A stretch of 64,000 nucleotides of DNA. Origin: Paenibacillus_AA sp045062745 (lineage in GTDB: Bacteria > Bacillota > Bacilli > Paenibacillales > NBRC-103111). Positions 25,106 through 32,684 of the stretch are shown in pieces (the first letter of the stretch is position 1; the number at the start of each line of letters is the position of its first letter). The notes under the pieces were generated by a model. The model was not told the origin of the DNA. It searched no databases and worked only from the letters and a program-made list of their open reading frames with translations. The stretch is from assembly GCF_045062745.1 (NCBI RefSeq), contig NZ_JBJGED010000014.1:124001-188000 (forward strand), read 5' to 3'. The position numbers and the translations under genes were made by a program.

Positions 25106-26161
25106 TTGAGAAAACCGAGATTATTCGAGCTGGACATCGTCCGTGCCGTCGCCATCACTGCCGTCCTGCTCATCCACGGTACCGCTTCGGCTACGGTGGA
25201 CCTGCCGCTGGGCAGGATGCAGGTGTTGTACAAGCTGGTGAACAGCTTGAGCTATTACGCCGTCTTCCTGTTTATTTTCCTCAGCGGGCTCGTGCTGTTC
25301 TACAGCTATATGGATTCGTGGAATGTTCGCCAGATCTTCACCTTTTACCGCAAACGGCTTCAATATATCGTTCTGCCGTATTTGATCTGGGCCGTGTTTT
25401 ATTATTTGTACAACCCTGCCGTAACCCCGGGGTGGGGAGTGGAGTGGAATTGGCCCAAGTTCCTTGAGGGTCTAGCTTGGGGCGAGACTGGGTATCACCT
25501 TTATTTTATGATCATCATTGTCCAGTTTTATGCTCTGTTCCCGATCGTCGTTAGCCTTGCAAAGGTCTGGTCCGGGTTCAGGCGCTACCTATGGGTGTTC
25601 GGGCTGGCCGTGCAAATAGGCGCATACTTGTTTCATTTGTACATAGCACCGATGGAGCACCGCGTCACGTGGTTCTTCACCTACTTCGGGCTGTTCTGCA
25701 TCGGGGGATCGATCGGCATGTACTACGACCGCTTCCTGGGGTGGCTGAACCGCAATATTTGGTGGGTCCCGGCGGTTACGGTCGCACTCGGGATGATGTA
25801 TGCCGGACTGACCATCTTGGGGCAATACGGCATTACCTACGGTCAGCATTTGTTCGAGCTTACGTTCAACTCCTATGCGCTCTTCGTCGGCCTCAGTTCC
25901 ATCTGGATCGGTCGTCACATGCTCACGGCAGCGCCTAGGTTGGCGAAGCTGCTCTCGTCCATGGGTGCCGCTTCGTTCGGCATCTACTTCATCCATCCGG
26001 CCGTGCAGCTGATCTGGATGAACGAGGTGCAGGCGTCTCCGCTTAGCTCCATGTATCATGCAGTGACATGGGGCGGGATTCTCCTGATCTTCACGGTGCC
26101 TTGGCTGATCGTCTGGGCGCTTAAGCGCGTGAAAGGGAGTTGGATTTTGTTCGGCAAATAG
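25106..26161 (+). CDS. acyltransferase 3 family membrane protein
   Basis: A 351-residue integral membrane protein with about ten helices. LFELDIVRAVAITAVLLIHG carries the family's conserved Arg and His near the N-terminus. Such proteins add acyl groups to cell-surface polysaccharide, peptidoglycan or small sugars. Start is TTG 25106 with GAGAGGTAG upstream. The neighbours do not indicate the acceptor. Confidence 0.88.
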   Translation: MRKPRLFELDIVRAVAITAVLLIHGTASATVDLPLGRMQVLYKLVNSLSYYAVFLFIFLSGLVLFYSYMDSWNVRQIFTFYRKRLQYIVLPYLIWAVFYYLYNPAVTPGWGVEWNWPKFLEGLAWGETGYHLYFMIIIVQFYALFPIVVSLAKVWSGFRRYLWVFGLAVQIGAYLFHLYIAPMEHRVTWFFTYFGLFCIGGSIGMYYDRFLGWLNRNIWWVPAVTVALGMMYAGLTILGQYGITYGQHLFELTFNSYALFVGLSSIWIGRHMLTAAPRLAKLLSSMGAASFGIYFIHPAVQLIWMNEVQASPLSSMYHAVTWGGILLIFTVPWLIVWALKRVKGSWILFGK

Positions 26162-26199
26162 GGCAAAGGCGGCAGGGGTCGGAGGTTCTCAGTCGGTGG

Positions 26200-26562
26200 T
26201 CAGCGAGTAGAGGGAGGCAGTCGATCGATCCGCAGCTCCTGCCGGGTCATGCGCCCGCGCAGCCGGTTCATCTCTTGCTCCAGCTGGCTGACTCGCTTCT
26301 TCAGCAATTGGATCTCCAGCTGCAGGGCGATGTTCCGCTCCTCGAGCAGGTCGACCCTCCGTTCCTGCTGACCTCCGGCCCGCGGTACTGTCGTCGGCAG
26401 TGGGGTAGGCGCGGGCAGGGGCCACGGGATGAGGAGCGTCTGCCCGGCCTCCAGGGGGGTCGGGCGCTCCATGCCGTTCGCCTGCATAAGCGCCGGCACG
26501 CTCACTCCATACTGCGCGGCGATCGAGTACAAGGTGTCGCCGGGTTGAACGACCACATTCAT
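26200..26562 (-). CDS. LysM domain protein with C-terminal coiled coil
   Basis: A 120-residue protein. Residues 1-46 are one LysM domain (VVQPGDTLYSIAAQYGVS to LEAGQTLLIPWPL), which binds peptidoglycan or chitin-type glycans. A Pro-rich linker follows, then a heptad-repeat coiled coil (about 69-113, LLEERNIALQLEIQLLKKRV). There is no signal peptide, so it may act in the mother cell or spore, as LysM spore proteins do. The terminator at 26642-26693 separates it from the DUF4383 gene upstream. Confidence 0.85.
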   Translation of the reverse strand: MNVVVQPGDTLYSIAAQYGVSVPALMQANGMERPTPLEAGQTLLIPWPLPAPTPLPTTVPRAGGQQERRVDLLEERNIALQLEIQLLKKRVSQLEQEMNRLRGRMTRQELRIDRLPPSTR

Positions 26563-26641
26563 GCGCGTCCGCCCTCCCTTTCCCGTCCGGAATGGTACAG
26601 TATATGCAAACGCCGGGCCCTTGACCCCCGCGAATCGAACC

Positions 26642-26693
26642 CCAAGAGCCTCGCTCTCCCCGGCCGGATGGTCGGAGAAGGCGAGGCTCTTGG
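26642..26693 (-). terminator. 13-bp inverted repeat after the DUF4383 gene
   Basis: CCAAGAGCCTCGC (26642-26654) and GCGAGGCTCTTGG (26681-26693) are perfect arms around a 26-base loop that itself can pair (CTCCCCGGCC region). No long T-run on either side, so termination is inferred from position. Confidence 0.6.
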
Positions 26694-26718
26694 CCGTCTT
26701 GCGGGTGTGGGCGCGCGC

Positions 26719-27087
26719 TTAGTTCATCTTGGATTTCAGCTTGACGGTTTGAATCGTTTGGGCTGTGAAGCCCAGGTACAGGCCGATGACGCCGACTACG
26801 AGATGGAGCACGTTCTCGGCATTCTCCATGTGCATGAGGCCGAGCATATCCGGCAGCACCATGCCCAGGATGCCTAGCACGACATAGAGGAGGCCGACGG
26901 TCTTGGCGAACTTGATCGCCGTGTCTTCCGATCGCATGGCCCAGATGCCGGCGGCTCCGATCCCGAGGTGGATGATGTTATGCAGGAGGTCGAAGTGAAT
27001 CATGCCGAACAGCTCATGCGTGAAGAAGCCGGTCAAGCCCAGTAGCAAGAACAACACGCCGACCAAACCCGCAAACGGTTTTACCAT
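26719..27087 (-). CDS. DUF4383 family membrane protein
   Basis: A 122-residue protein with four membrane helices and the family pattern of conserved His in helices: FDLLHNIIHLGIGAAGIW and ENVLHLVVGVIGLYLG, which look like two related halves. Function of the family is unknown. The start has AGGAGG upstream (reverse of cctcct at 27091). Confidence 0.88.
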   Translation of the reverse strand: MVKPFAGLVGVLFLLLGLTGFFTHELFGMIHFDLLHNIIHLGIGAAGIWAMRSEDTAIKFAKTVGLLYVVLGILGMVLPDMLGLMHMENAENVLHLVVGVIGLYLGFTAQTIQTVKLKSKMN

Positions 27088-27179
27088 GTGTACTCCTCCT
27101 TTATTGGTTGTGCTACTTTATCCATATGAACCTGTCCGGGGAAAAAGTACAAGTTGGCTTGTATAAAGTTTGTTGGCGG

Positions 27180-27425
27180 GGCGCGGCGGAGTGCTGGGGA
27201 TGGGTGCGGGGTGCGGGGGGTACGGGGGTTGCGGGGGGTGCGGGGGTTGCGGGGGTTGCGGGGGTTGCGGGGGGTGCTGGGTTGCGGGGTTGCGGGGGGT
27301 TGCGGGGGTTGCGGAGGTTGCGGGGGTTACGGAGGTTGCGGGGGTTACGGGGGTTGCGAGGGTTGCCGGGGTGCGGGGTGCGTGGGGGTTGCGGGGGTTG
27401 CTGGGTTGCGGGGTTGCTCGGATTT
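27180..27425. repeat. G-rich minisatellite, 9-bp unit TTGCGGGGG
   Basis: About 25 degenerate copies of TTGCGGGGG, with variants such as TTACGGAGG, TTGCGAGGG and shorter GTGCGGGG units. Nearly all G is on the plus strand. Runs of four to six G repeat every nine bases, so G-quadruplexes are likely in single-stranded DNA or plus-sense RNA. All plus frames stay open because the unit is a multiple of three and has no stop. Confidence 0.9.
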
Positions 27426-27584
27426 TTGCTCGGGTTGCGGGATTGGATGGGGCCGCTGGGTGTGCTTGGTTAGATAGGATCGATGGGTTTATGGGTTACC
27501 TTGGTTCTCTCGCTGGTCGGCATCAGCTGATACGCTCGATCCGTGCAGTTGGTTGGGTTTCCTTGAGTGGACTTGGCCTTCCAC

Positions 27585-27795
27585 TAGTTAAGCAAAGCTT
27601 ACAATTTGCAAGCCTTTCCTTACTATTCTGAAGCCAATTGGCGGTTATTGCGCCCATAGTAAACCAAACTTAGCTTAATAGGTAAGCGCGCCTTACTATT
27701 AACTAAAGATTGGTTTACTAAAGCTCAAAAACGGCCAGTTTCCCGCCAGTTTTGTAAACTTCCCCCCGCTTAATAATAAACTTCGGTTTACTAGC
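27585..27795. repeat. intergenic repeat array B: TAGTAAAC/GTTTACTA hairpins
   Basis: The core is a 64-base hairpin: TAGTAAACCAA (27657-27667) pairs perfectly with TTGGTTTACTA (27710-27720), and the inside (TAATAGGTAAGCGCG with CGCGCCTTACTATTA) pairs further with a small bulge. Flanking degenerate copies include GTTAAGCAAAGCTTAC and TTTTGTAAACTT with CGGTTTACTAG. AT-rich compared with the neighbourhood. Confidence 0.7.
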
Positions 27796-27813
27796 GCCCC
27801 ACACAGGTACGCC

Positions 27814-27853
27814 AAAAAGCCCCGCCAACGGCCGAACACACCGCGGCGGGGCT
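27814..27853 (-). terminator. terminator of the thiamine pyrophosphokinase gene
   Basis: AGCCCCGCC and GGCGGGGCT arms around a 20-base loop, followed on the minus strand by TTTTTGG. It starts seven bases past the stop at 27860. Confidence 0.8.
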
Positions 27854-27859
27854 AGAAAC

Positions 27860-28693
27860 TTAATCTCGGCTCTGAATGACGAGCAGCAGGCCTTCCCGGA
27901 CCGTGACCCGGCCCTCGGGCTCGAGCAGCACGTTGCTGATCCCGAGCGACTGCCCGATGGTCAGCGTAGCGTCCGTCAGCGGGTACTGGAAGCCCGCAAG
28001 GGTAATGCCATGCACGTCCGCCGTCAATGGGAGCAGCGAGACGTTGTCGTACCGGCCGCGGGCCACGACGGCCGGCGTGTCGGGACCCGCGAGGCGCACC
28101 TCGTTGTACGCATCGACGATGCGGCAAGAGACGCCTCGCGCAAGCGCTTGCCGCAGCAAGTGCACGTTCGCGAGCGAGTGGTCGAAGCGGGTGCCGAGCG
28201 CGCCGAGGAGCACGACCTCCTGCGGCGGGTCCGGCTGCGCTTCCAGCGCGCGGACGAACGCCATCTCCGTGTCGGTCCAGTCCTTCAGGACCGGATCGCA
28301 CGCTTCGAAGCGGCGGCTCGCGGCCTCGATGTCGGCGAGCTCCTCGGCGGTGACCGAGTCGAAGTCGCCGAGCGCCAGATCGGGCGTCAGCCCGTGACGC
28401 ACGAGGAACAGCGCGCCGCGGTCCGCGCCGATGAGCGTGTCGCCGGGCCGCACTTCGCCCAGCGCCCACTCACCGAGCGCGCCTCCGGTGAAGATCAGCG
28501 CGCGCCGCCGAGCGGCCTGCGAGTCCGCGCCCGCGGTGGCGGAGCCTGCGGACTCGGGACCCGCAGCACCAGTGCCTGCAGACTCACGACCTGCAGCAGC
28601 CACAAACCCAACAGCGGCAGCACCCGCCTCGTCCAGCTTCAGCCTAGCGCCCCTAGCCGTCTCCGACGGCCGGCTGCTCTTCATGCTCGACAT
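27860..28693 (-). CDS. thiN: thiamine pyrophosphokinase
   Basis: A 277-residue enzyme that turns thiamine into thiamine diphosphate with ATP. The core starts at RRALIFTGG and shows GDTLIGADRGALFL, PDLALGDFDSV (metal and ATP site), DWTDTEMAFVRALE and VVLLGALGTRFDHSLANV. About 60 residues of Ala/Gly/Ser/Glu low-complexity sequence precede the core, which is unusual for this roughly 215-residue family. ATG 28693 is chosen for the GGGGGAGG site six bases upstream; it overlaps the end of the YigZ-like gene by 41 bases. A later start inside the low-complexity part is possible but lacks a clear site. Confidence 0.88.
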   Translation of the reverse strand: MSSMKSSRPSETARGARLKLDEAGAAAVGFVAAAGRESAGTGAAGPESAGSATAGADSQAARRRALIFTGGALGEWALGEVRPGDTLIGADRGALFLVRHGLTPDLALGDFDSVTAEELADIEAASRRFEACDPVLKDWTDTEMAFVRALEAQPDPPQEVVLLGALGTRFDHSLANVHLLRQALARGVSCRIVDAYNEVRLAGPDTPAVVARGRYDNVSLLPLTADVHGITLAGFQYPLTDATLTIGQSLGISNVLLEPEGRVTVREGLLLVIQSRD

Positions 28694-29306
28694 AGCGCGC
28701 CTCCCCCTCGACAATGTCGGCTTGGCCTTGCGTCAGGTCGGTCATCCACGCGGTGAACCGCTCCCGTTCGGCGTACAAAGGCAAGCAGACGAGCGTCACC
28801 TTGTCGGTGAACGCCGTCTCGCCCATCAGCATGCCGCGGCCGCGCAGCTCGTTCTCCACCTTGCCGAGCCAGGTGTAGTCGATCGCGACGCGCACCTCTT
28901 GATGGAGCGCCCGGTACACCGGCTCCGCCGCCGCGAGCCCAGCCACAGTCGCGTCGGTATAGGCGCGGACGAGTCCGCCCGCCCCCAACATGATGCCGCC
29001 GAAGTAACGCGTCACGACAACGACGACATTTTTCAGCTTCTGGTGCTTGATCACCTCGAGGATCGGCTTGCCCGCCGTGCCGCTCGGTTCTCCGTCGTCC
29101 GAAGCTTTCTGGAACTGGTCGCGCTCCCCCACGACATAGGCCGAACAATTGTGGGTGGCCGACCAATGCTCCTTCTTGATCTGTTCGATATACGCGATCG
29201 CCTCGTCCTCCGTCTCCACCGGCTTCACGTGCCCGATGAACCGGGATTTCTTAATGACGATCTCGGCCGCCTCGCTGCGCCGGACCGTCCGATACACTTC
29301 CAGCAC
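28653..29306 (-). CDS. YigZ/IMPACT family protein
   Basis: A 217-residue protein of the UPF0029/IMPACT family, cytosolic. The N-terminal domain shows IKKSRFIGHVKPVETEDEA, ATHNCSAYVVGERDQFQKASDDGEPSGTAGK as its conserved block, and VTRYFGGIMLGAGGLVRAY; the C-terminal half is the DUF1949-like ferredoxin fold. The molecular role is unclear; eukaryotic IMPACT acts in translation control. The start is GTG 29306. It overlaps the thiN start by 41 bases and lies 33 bases after pgi. Confidence 0.88.
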   Translation of the reverse strand: MLEVYRTVRRSEAAEIVIKKSRFIGHVKPVETEDEAIAYIEQIKKEHWSATHNCSAYVVGERDQFQKASDDGEPSGTAGKPILEVIKHQKLKNVVVVVTRYFGGIMLGAGGLVRAYTDATVAGLAAAEPVYRALHQEVRVAIDYTWLGKVENELRGRGMLMGETAFTDKVTLVCLPLYAERERFTAWMTDLTQGQADIVEGEARYVEHEEQPAVGDG

Positions 29307-29339
29307 CGCGCCGCACCGCCTTTCCTGTCACAAACTCGC

Positions 29340-30695
29340 TTACTTGTCCAGTCGGGCTTCCAGCTCCGCCTTCTCTTTCTCGAACCCCGGCTTGCCCAGC
29401 AGCGCGAACATGTTCTTCTTGTACGCCTCAACACCCGGCTGATCGAACGGATTGACCCCCAGCAGGTAACCGCTGATGCCGCACGCTTTTTCGAAGAAAT
29501 ACACCATATACCCGAACGAATACGCGGAAATATCCGGAATCGTCACGATCAGGTTCGGCACGCCGCCGTCGGTGTGGGCCAGCATTGTGCCTTGGAACGC
29601 CTTTTTATTGACGAAATCCATCGTCTGCCCGGCCAGGAAGTTCAGCCCGTCCAGGTTGTCCGCATCGGTCCCGATCACGATCTCTTCCGGCACCCGCGAT
29701 ACTTGGATCACCGTCTCGAACAGGTTGCGCGACCCCTCCTGCACGAATTGCCCCATGGAATGCAGATCCGCCGAGAAATCGACCGAAGCCGGGTACAAGC
29801 CTTTGTGGTCCTTCCCTTCGCTCTCCCCGTACAGCTGCTTCCACCATTCCGAGACGTAATGAAGCGAGGGCTCGTAGTTGACGAGAATCTCGATCGCCTT
29901 GCCTTTACGGAGCAGCGCATTGCGCACGGCGGCATATTGGTAACATTCGTTGCGGCTCAGATCGGGGTCGGCATAGGCGACCGATGCGTCGCGCGCGCCC
30001 TTCATCATCGCCTCGATGTCGATGCCGGCCGCAGCGATCGGGAGCAGCCCCACCGCGGTCAGCACGGAATAGCGGCCGCCCACGTCGTCCGGAATGACGA
30101 ACGTCTCGTAGCCTTCGGCATCGGCCAGCTGTTTGAGCGCCCCCCGGGCCCGATCGGTCGTCGCATAGATGCGCTCCCGCGCGCCGGCTTTGCCGTACTT
30201 CTTCTCCAGCACCTCGCGGAAAATCCGGAACGCAATCGCCGGCTCCGTCGTCGTCCCCGATTTGGAGATGACGTTGACCGAGAAATCTTTGCCCTCCAGC
30301 AGCTGCAGCAAATGCGTCACGTATGTAGAACTGATGTTGTTGCCTACGAAATAAATCGCGGGGGTGGTCCTCCGGTCCGGGGACAGCATATTATAGAAAG
30401 AGTGCGACAGCATCTCCACCGCCGCCCGCGCGCCGAGGTAGGATCCGCCGATTCCGATGACGACGAGTGCCTCGGAGTTCGATTGAATCCGCTTGGCCGC
30501 CTGTCCGATCCGGGCGAACTCTTCCTTGTCGTAATTGGTAGGCAGATCGATCCAGCCCAAGTAATCCGAGCCGGCTCCGGTTCCCTTATGCAGCTGCTCG
30601 TGCGCGAGACGGACGGGCTCCGCAAAATAGTCGATTTCATGTTGATTCACGAACGTCAGCGCCTTGCTGTAGTCAAAATGAAGCCTTTCAGTCAT
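29340..30695 (-). CDS. pgi: glucose-6-phosphate isomerase
   Basis: A 451-residue glycolytic enzyme that interconverts glucose-6-phosphate and fructose-6-phosphate. Family blocks are visible: [37 protein letters not shown] (phosphate-binding SKSGTT), [14 protein letters not shown] and [18 protein letters not shown]. Length fits the short Bacillales form. ATG 30695 is chosen because AAAGGGAG is nine bases upstream. It probably leads a transcript with the YigZ-like and thiN genes. Confidence 0.97.
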   Translation of the reverse strand: MTERLHFDYSKALTFVNQHEIDYFAEPVRLAHEQLHKGTGAGSDYLGWIDLPTNYDKEEFARIGQAAKRIQSNSEALVVIGIGGSYLGARAAVEMLSHSFYNMLSPDRRTTPAIYFVGNNISSTYVTHLLQLLEGKDFSVNVISKSGTTTEPAIAFRIFREVLEKKYGKAGARERIYATTDRARGALKQLADAEGYETFVIPDDVGGRYSVLTAVGLLPIAAAGIDIEAMMKGARDASVAYADPDLSRNECYQYAAVRNALLRKGKAIEILVNYEPSLHYVSEWWKQLYGESEGKDHKGLYPASVDFSADLHSMGQFVQEGSRNLFETVIQVSRVPEEIVIGTDADNLDGLNFLAGQTMDFVNKKAFQGTMLAHTDGGVPNLIVTIPDISAYSFGYMVYFFEKACGISGYLLGVNPFDQPGVEAYKKNMFALLGKPGFEKEKAELEARLDK

Positions 30696-30788
30696 GGGAC
30701 AACTCCCTTTCAAATTTTTAAACTTAGCATACTTGAATTGCACCGGCAAAACAAGTGAAGCGGCACGATTCCCTTCAGGTAGCGGAAG

Positions 30789-30797
30789 TGCTACAAT
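30789..30797 (+). promoter_or_regulatory. extended -10 promoter of the dehydrogenase-PilZ gene
   Basis: TGC-TACAAT (TG at 30789-30790, TACAAT at 30792-30797) is an extended -10 element. A weak TTCCCT lies 17 bases upstream as -35. Transcription would begin near 30804, about 49 bases before the start codon. Confidence 0.5.
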
Positions 30798-30852
30798 GAT
30801 GGAATGGAATGGAAGCGTAGGCCTGCTTCCTAGTAGAGTTAGAGGTGACTAA

Positions 30853-32166
30853 ATGAAGAAGATCGGCTTTATCGGCCTTGGCACGATGGGGGCAGCCATG
30901 GCTGCGAATTTAGTGAAAAAAGGGTTCCCGGTTAGTGTATACAATCGTACGTTGGACAAGGCGGAACATTTGGTCGGACTGGGGGCGTCCTTGGCGGCCA
31001 CTCCGGCAGACGCTGCCCGGCACGTCGACGTGCTGATCACAATGCTGAGCCACGATAACGCGATCCGGCAAATTTTTTACGACGCTTACGGGGTCTTGGA
31101 GGGCATCCGACCTGGGATGACCGTGATCGATTGCAGCACGATCTCTCCGCATACGAGCAAGACGTTGTATGCCGAGCTCGCCGAGCACAGCGTACGGTTC
31201 CTAGATGCGCCCGTGACAGGCAGCAAGCCGCATGCGATCGAAGGGTCGCTCACTTTCATGGTTGGCGGCGACGAAGGGGTCCTGGAGGAGCATCGGGACG
31301 TATTCGAAGCGATGGGCAAACGCGTCATCCATATGGGACCCGCCGGTTCCGGCTCCTACGCCAAACTCGCGAACAATACGATCGCGGGGATCAACGCGCT
31401 GGCCTTTATCGAAGGCTTGTCGCTCGCGGCCAAAGCGAACGTCAACTTGGAGAAATTCATGGAAATCGTCCAATCCGGCGGGGCAGGCAGCCGGCAGGCG
31501 GAGCAGAAGGGCCCCAAGATACTGGACCGCAATTTCGACGTCCAGTTCTCGATGCAGCTCATGCACAAGGACCTGCGGCTCGCTACCCAGCTCACAGACC
31601 TGCTTCAGTTGACCGCCCCCTTGCTCGGCATGGCGAAGAACGTGTTCGAGATGGGCCTCAGCAAAGGACTGGGCGAGCAGGATCTATGCGCCGTCGCTCA
31701 GTTGTATGAAGAGTGGATGGGCGCATCGATTCAGCGGAACGCGGCTCCGTCGGCGGAAGCGATCCTGCAGGCGGAGAAACCGTTCGTGGAACGAAGGAAG
31801 AGTGTCCGGCTGCCGATGGACATCCCGCTCCTGCTGTCCGTGTACCAGTGGGAGCAGGAAGGCGCCTTCTCCGGTCAAAATATCGAGGGCACCCTCTTCG
31901 ATCTGTCCGACAGCGGACTGCAGATTGCGAGCCGGTTCCCGCTGGCGCAGGATATGTTCGTCGTCATCCATTTCCCGCAGGAAGCGGAGTTGCCTCCGAT
32001 CACGGGACGCATTATCCGAATCCAGCCTGAAGATGATTGGTTCCATTACGGCTGCCTGCTCTCCGGCCTCCCGCCTTCCACCCGCATCAAGCTGGAGGAG
32101 TACATCCAGAGCCATCTGAGACGGGAACAAGAGGGAGAAGAAGACGAGGACGGGGAAGAGTTGTGA
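30853..32166 (+). CDS. beta-hydroxyacid dehydrogenase fused to a PilZ domain
   Basis: A 437-residue fusion. Residues 1-290 are an NAD(P)-dependent 6-phosphogluconate/3-hydroxyisobutyrate-type dehydrogenase: GLGTMG (8-13) binds the cofactor, DAPVTGSK (118-125) the substrate, and Lys171 with Asn175 in YAKLANNTIAG are the catalytic pair, all intact. A short linker leads to a PilZ domain (about 312-420) with both c-di-GMP motifs: RRKSVR (314-319, RxxxR) and DLSDSG (350-355, D-x-S-x-x-G), plus GRIIRI and FHYGCLLSGL. The tail is acidic. It ends at its own terminator and stands alone. The sequence predicts a metabolic enzyme that binds c-di-GMP; substrate and effect are unknown. Confidence 0.92.
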   Translation: MKKIGFIGLGTMGAAMAANLVKKGFPVSVYNRTLDKAEHLVGLGASLAATPADAARHVDVLITMLSHDNAIRQIFYDAYGVLEGIRPGMTVIDCSTISPHTSKTLYAELAEHSVRFLDAPVTGSKPHAIEGSLTFMVGGDEGVLEEHRDVFEAMGKRVIHMGPAGSGSYAKLANNTIAGINALAFIEGLSLAAKANVNLEKFMEIVQSGGAGSRQAEQKGPKILDRNFDVQFSMQLMHKDLRLATQLTDLLQLTAPLLGMAKNVFEMGLSKGLGEQDLCAVAQLYEEWMGASIQRNAAPSAEAILQAEKPFVERRKSVRLPMDIPLLLSVYQWEQEGAFSGQNIEGTLFDLSDSGLQIASRFPLAQDMFVVIHFPQEAELPPITGRIIRIQPEDDWFHYGCLLSGLPPSTRIKLEEYIQSHLRREQEGEEDEDGEEL

Positions 32167-32172
32167 GCAAAT

Positions 32173-32226
32173 AAAAGCAGCGATAGTCAGGGACGAAAGC
32201 ATTTAGTCCTGGGCTGTCGCTGTTTT
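32173..32226 (+). terminator. terminator after the dehydrogenase-PilZ gene
   Basis: AGCGATAGTCAGGGAC pairs with GTCCTGGGCTGTCGCT (G-U pairs allowed), preceded by AAAA and followed by GTTTTC. Confidence 0.75.
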
Positions 32227-32265
32227 CATTCTAGGAGCGTTTTTCAAAAAAGATACAATGGGCTG

Positions 32266-32556
32266 TTGCCTGAACTTGCTCTTCCTCATAAGCTAAAACG
32301 AGTGAATCTTGCCTTTAATATAGCGGAGGAGAGCGGAGCCAGCTTTGTTGAAAACTTAGGGCTCTTCGGACAAATCCTGGTAGTCACCGGAGAGGTGATT
32401 CTTTTGGTCGGCCAAGCTCTTGCCATCGAGCAAGCGAGACAAGAAGCCATTCAGGTGCAAATGGAGAAACTGGAGCAGCAACAAGACATGCAGATGCAGT
32501 TGGAAGAGATGCAACGACAAATCGATCAGCTCCAAAAGCAGTTAAAAAAGAAGTAG
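32266..32556 (+). CDS. small protein with hydrophobic segment and coiled coil, possibly 5'-truncated
   Basis: A 96-residue frame from TTG 32266. Residues about 31-54 are hydrophobic (GLFGQILVVTGEVILLVGQA) and could cross the membrane; residues 55-94 are a Gln-rich coiled coil (LEQQQDMQMQLEEMQRQIDQ). No ribosome site is near the TTG, and the frame runs upstream without a better start, so the 5' end may be lost. No family recognised. Confidence 0.45.
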   Translation: MPELALPHKLKRVNLAFNIAEESGASFVENLGLFGQILVVTGEVILLVGQALAIEQARQEAIQVQMEKLEQQQDMQMQLEEMQRQIDQLQKQLKKK

Positions 32557-32578
32557 GTGTTGTTTAGATAAACAACAC
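32557..32578 (+). terminator. perfect 10-bp hairpin after the coiled-coil frame
   Basis: GTGTTGTTTA-GA-TAAACAACAC, with a run of six T about nine bases later (GGATGGCTTTTTT). The gap makes it a weak terminator candidate. Confidence 0.5.
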
Positions 32579-32684
32579 GGATGGCTTTTTTCCCTGCCAG
32601 AGGCGGGAGCTCTGCGCAAGTGCCGTGCAAAAGCCGGCCTATATTTGCTATAATTGAGCAAACAGGGCTAGAGGAGGCGTTGGC

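Larger units (their letters stand above)
27088..27859. other. 772-base intergenic stretch: G-rich minisatellite plus inverted-repeat array
   Basis: No gene is supported. 27170-27425 is a G-rich repeat tract, 27585-27795 a repeat array, and 27814-27853 the terminator of the thiamine pyrophosphokinase gene. Confidence 0.7.

Noticed and set aside
27108..27631. Gly/Val/Ala- and Gly/Leu/Arg-repeat reading frames across the G-rich minisatellite, which look collagen-like
   Set aside because: All three plus frames are open because of the 9-bp unit, and none has a ribosome site or a signal peptide; the repeat explains the frames.
28431..30758. A 775-codon open frame on the plus strand opposite thiN, the YigZ-like gene and pgi
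   Set aside because: It covers three recognisable minus-strand genes and a terminator-free antisense; no ribosome site and no motifs.
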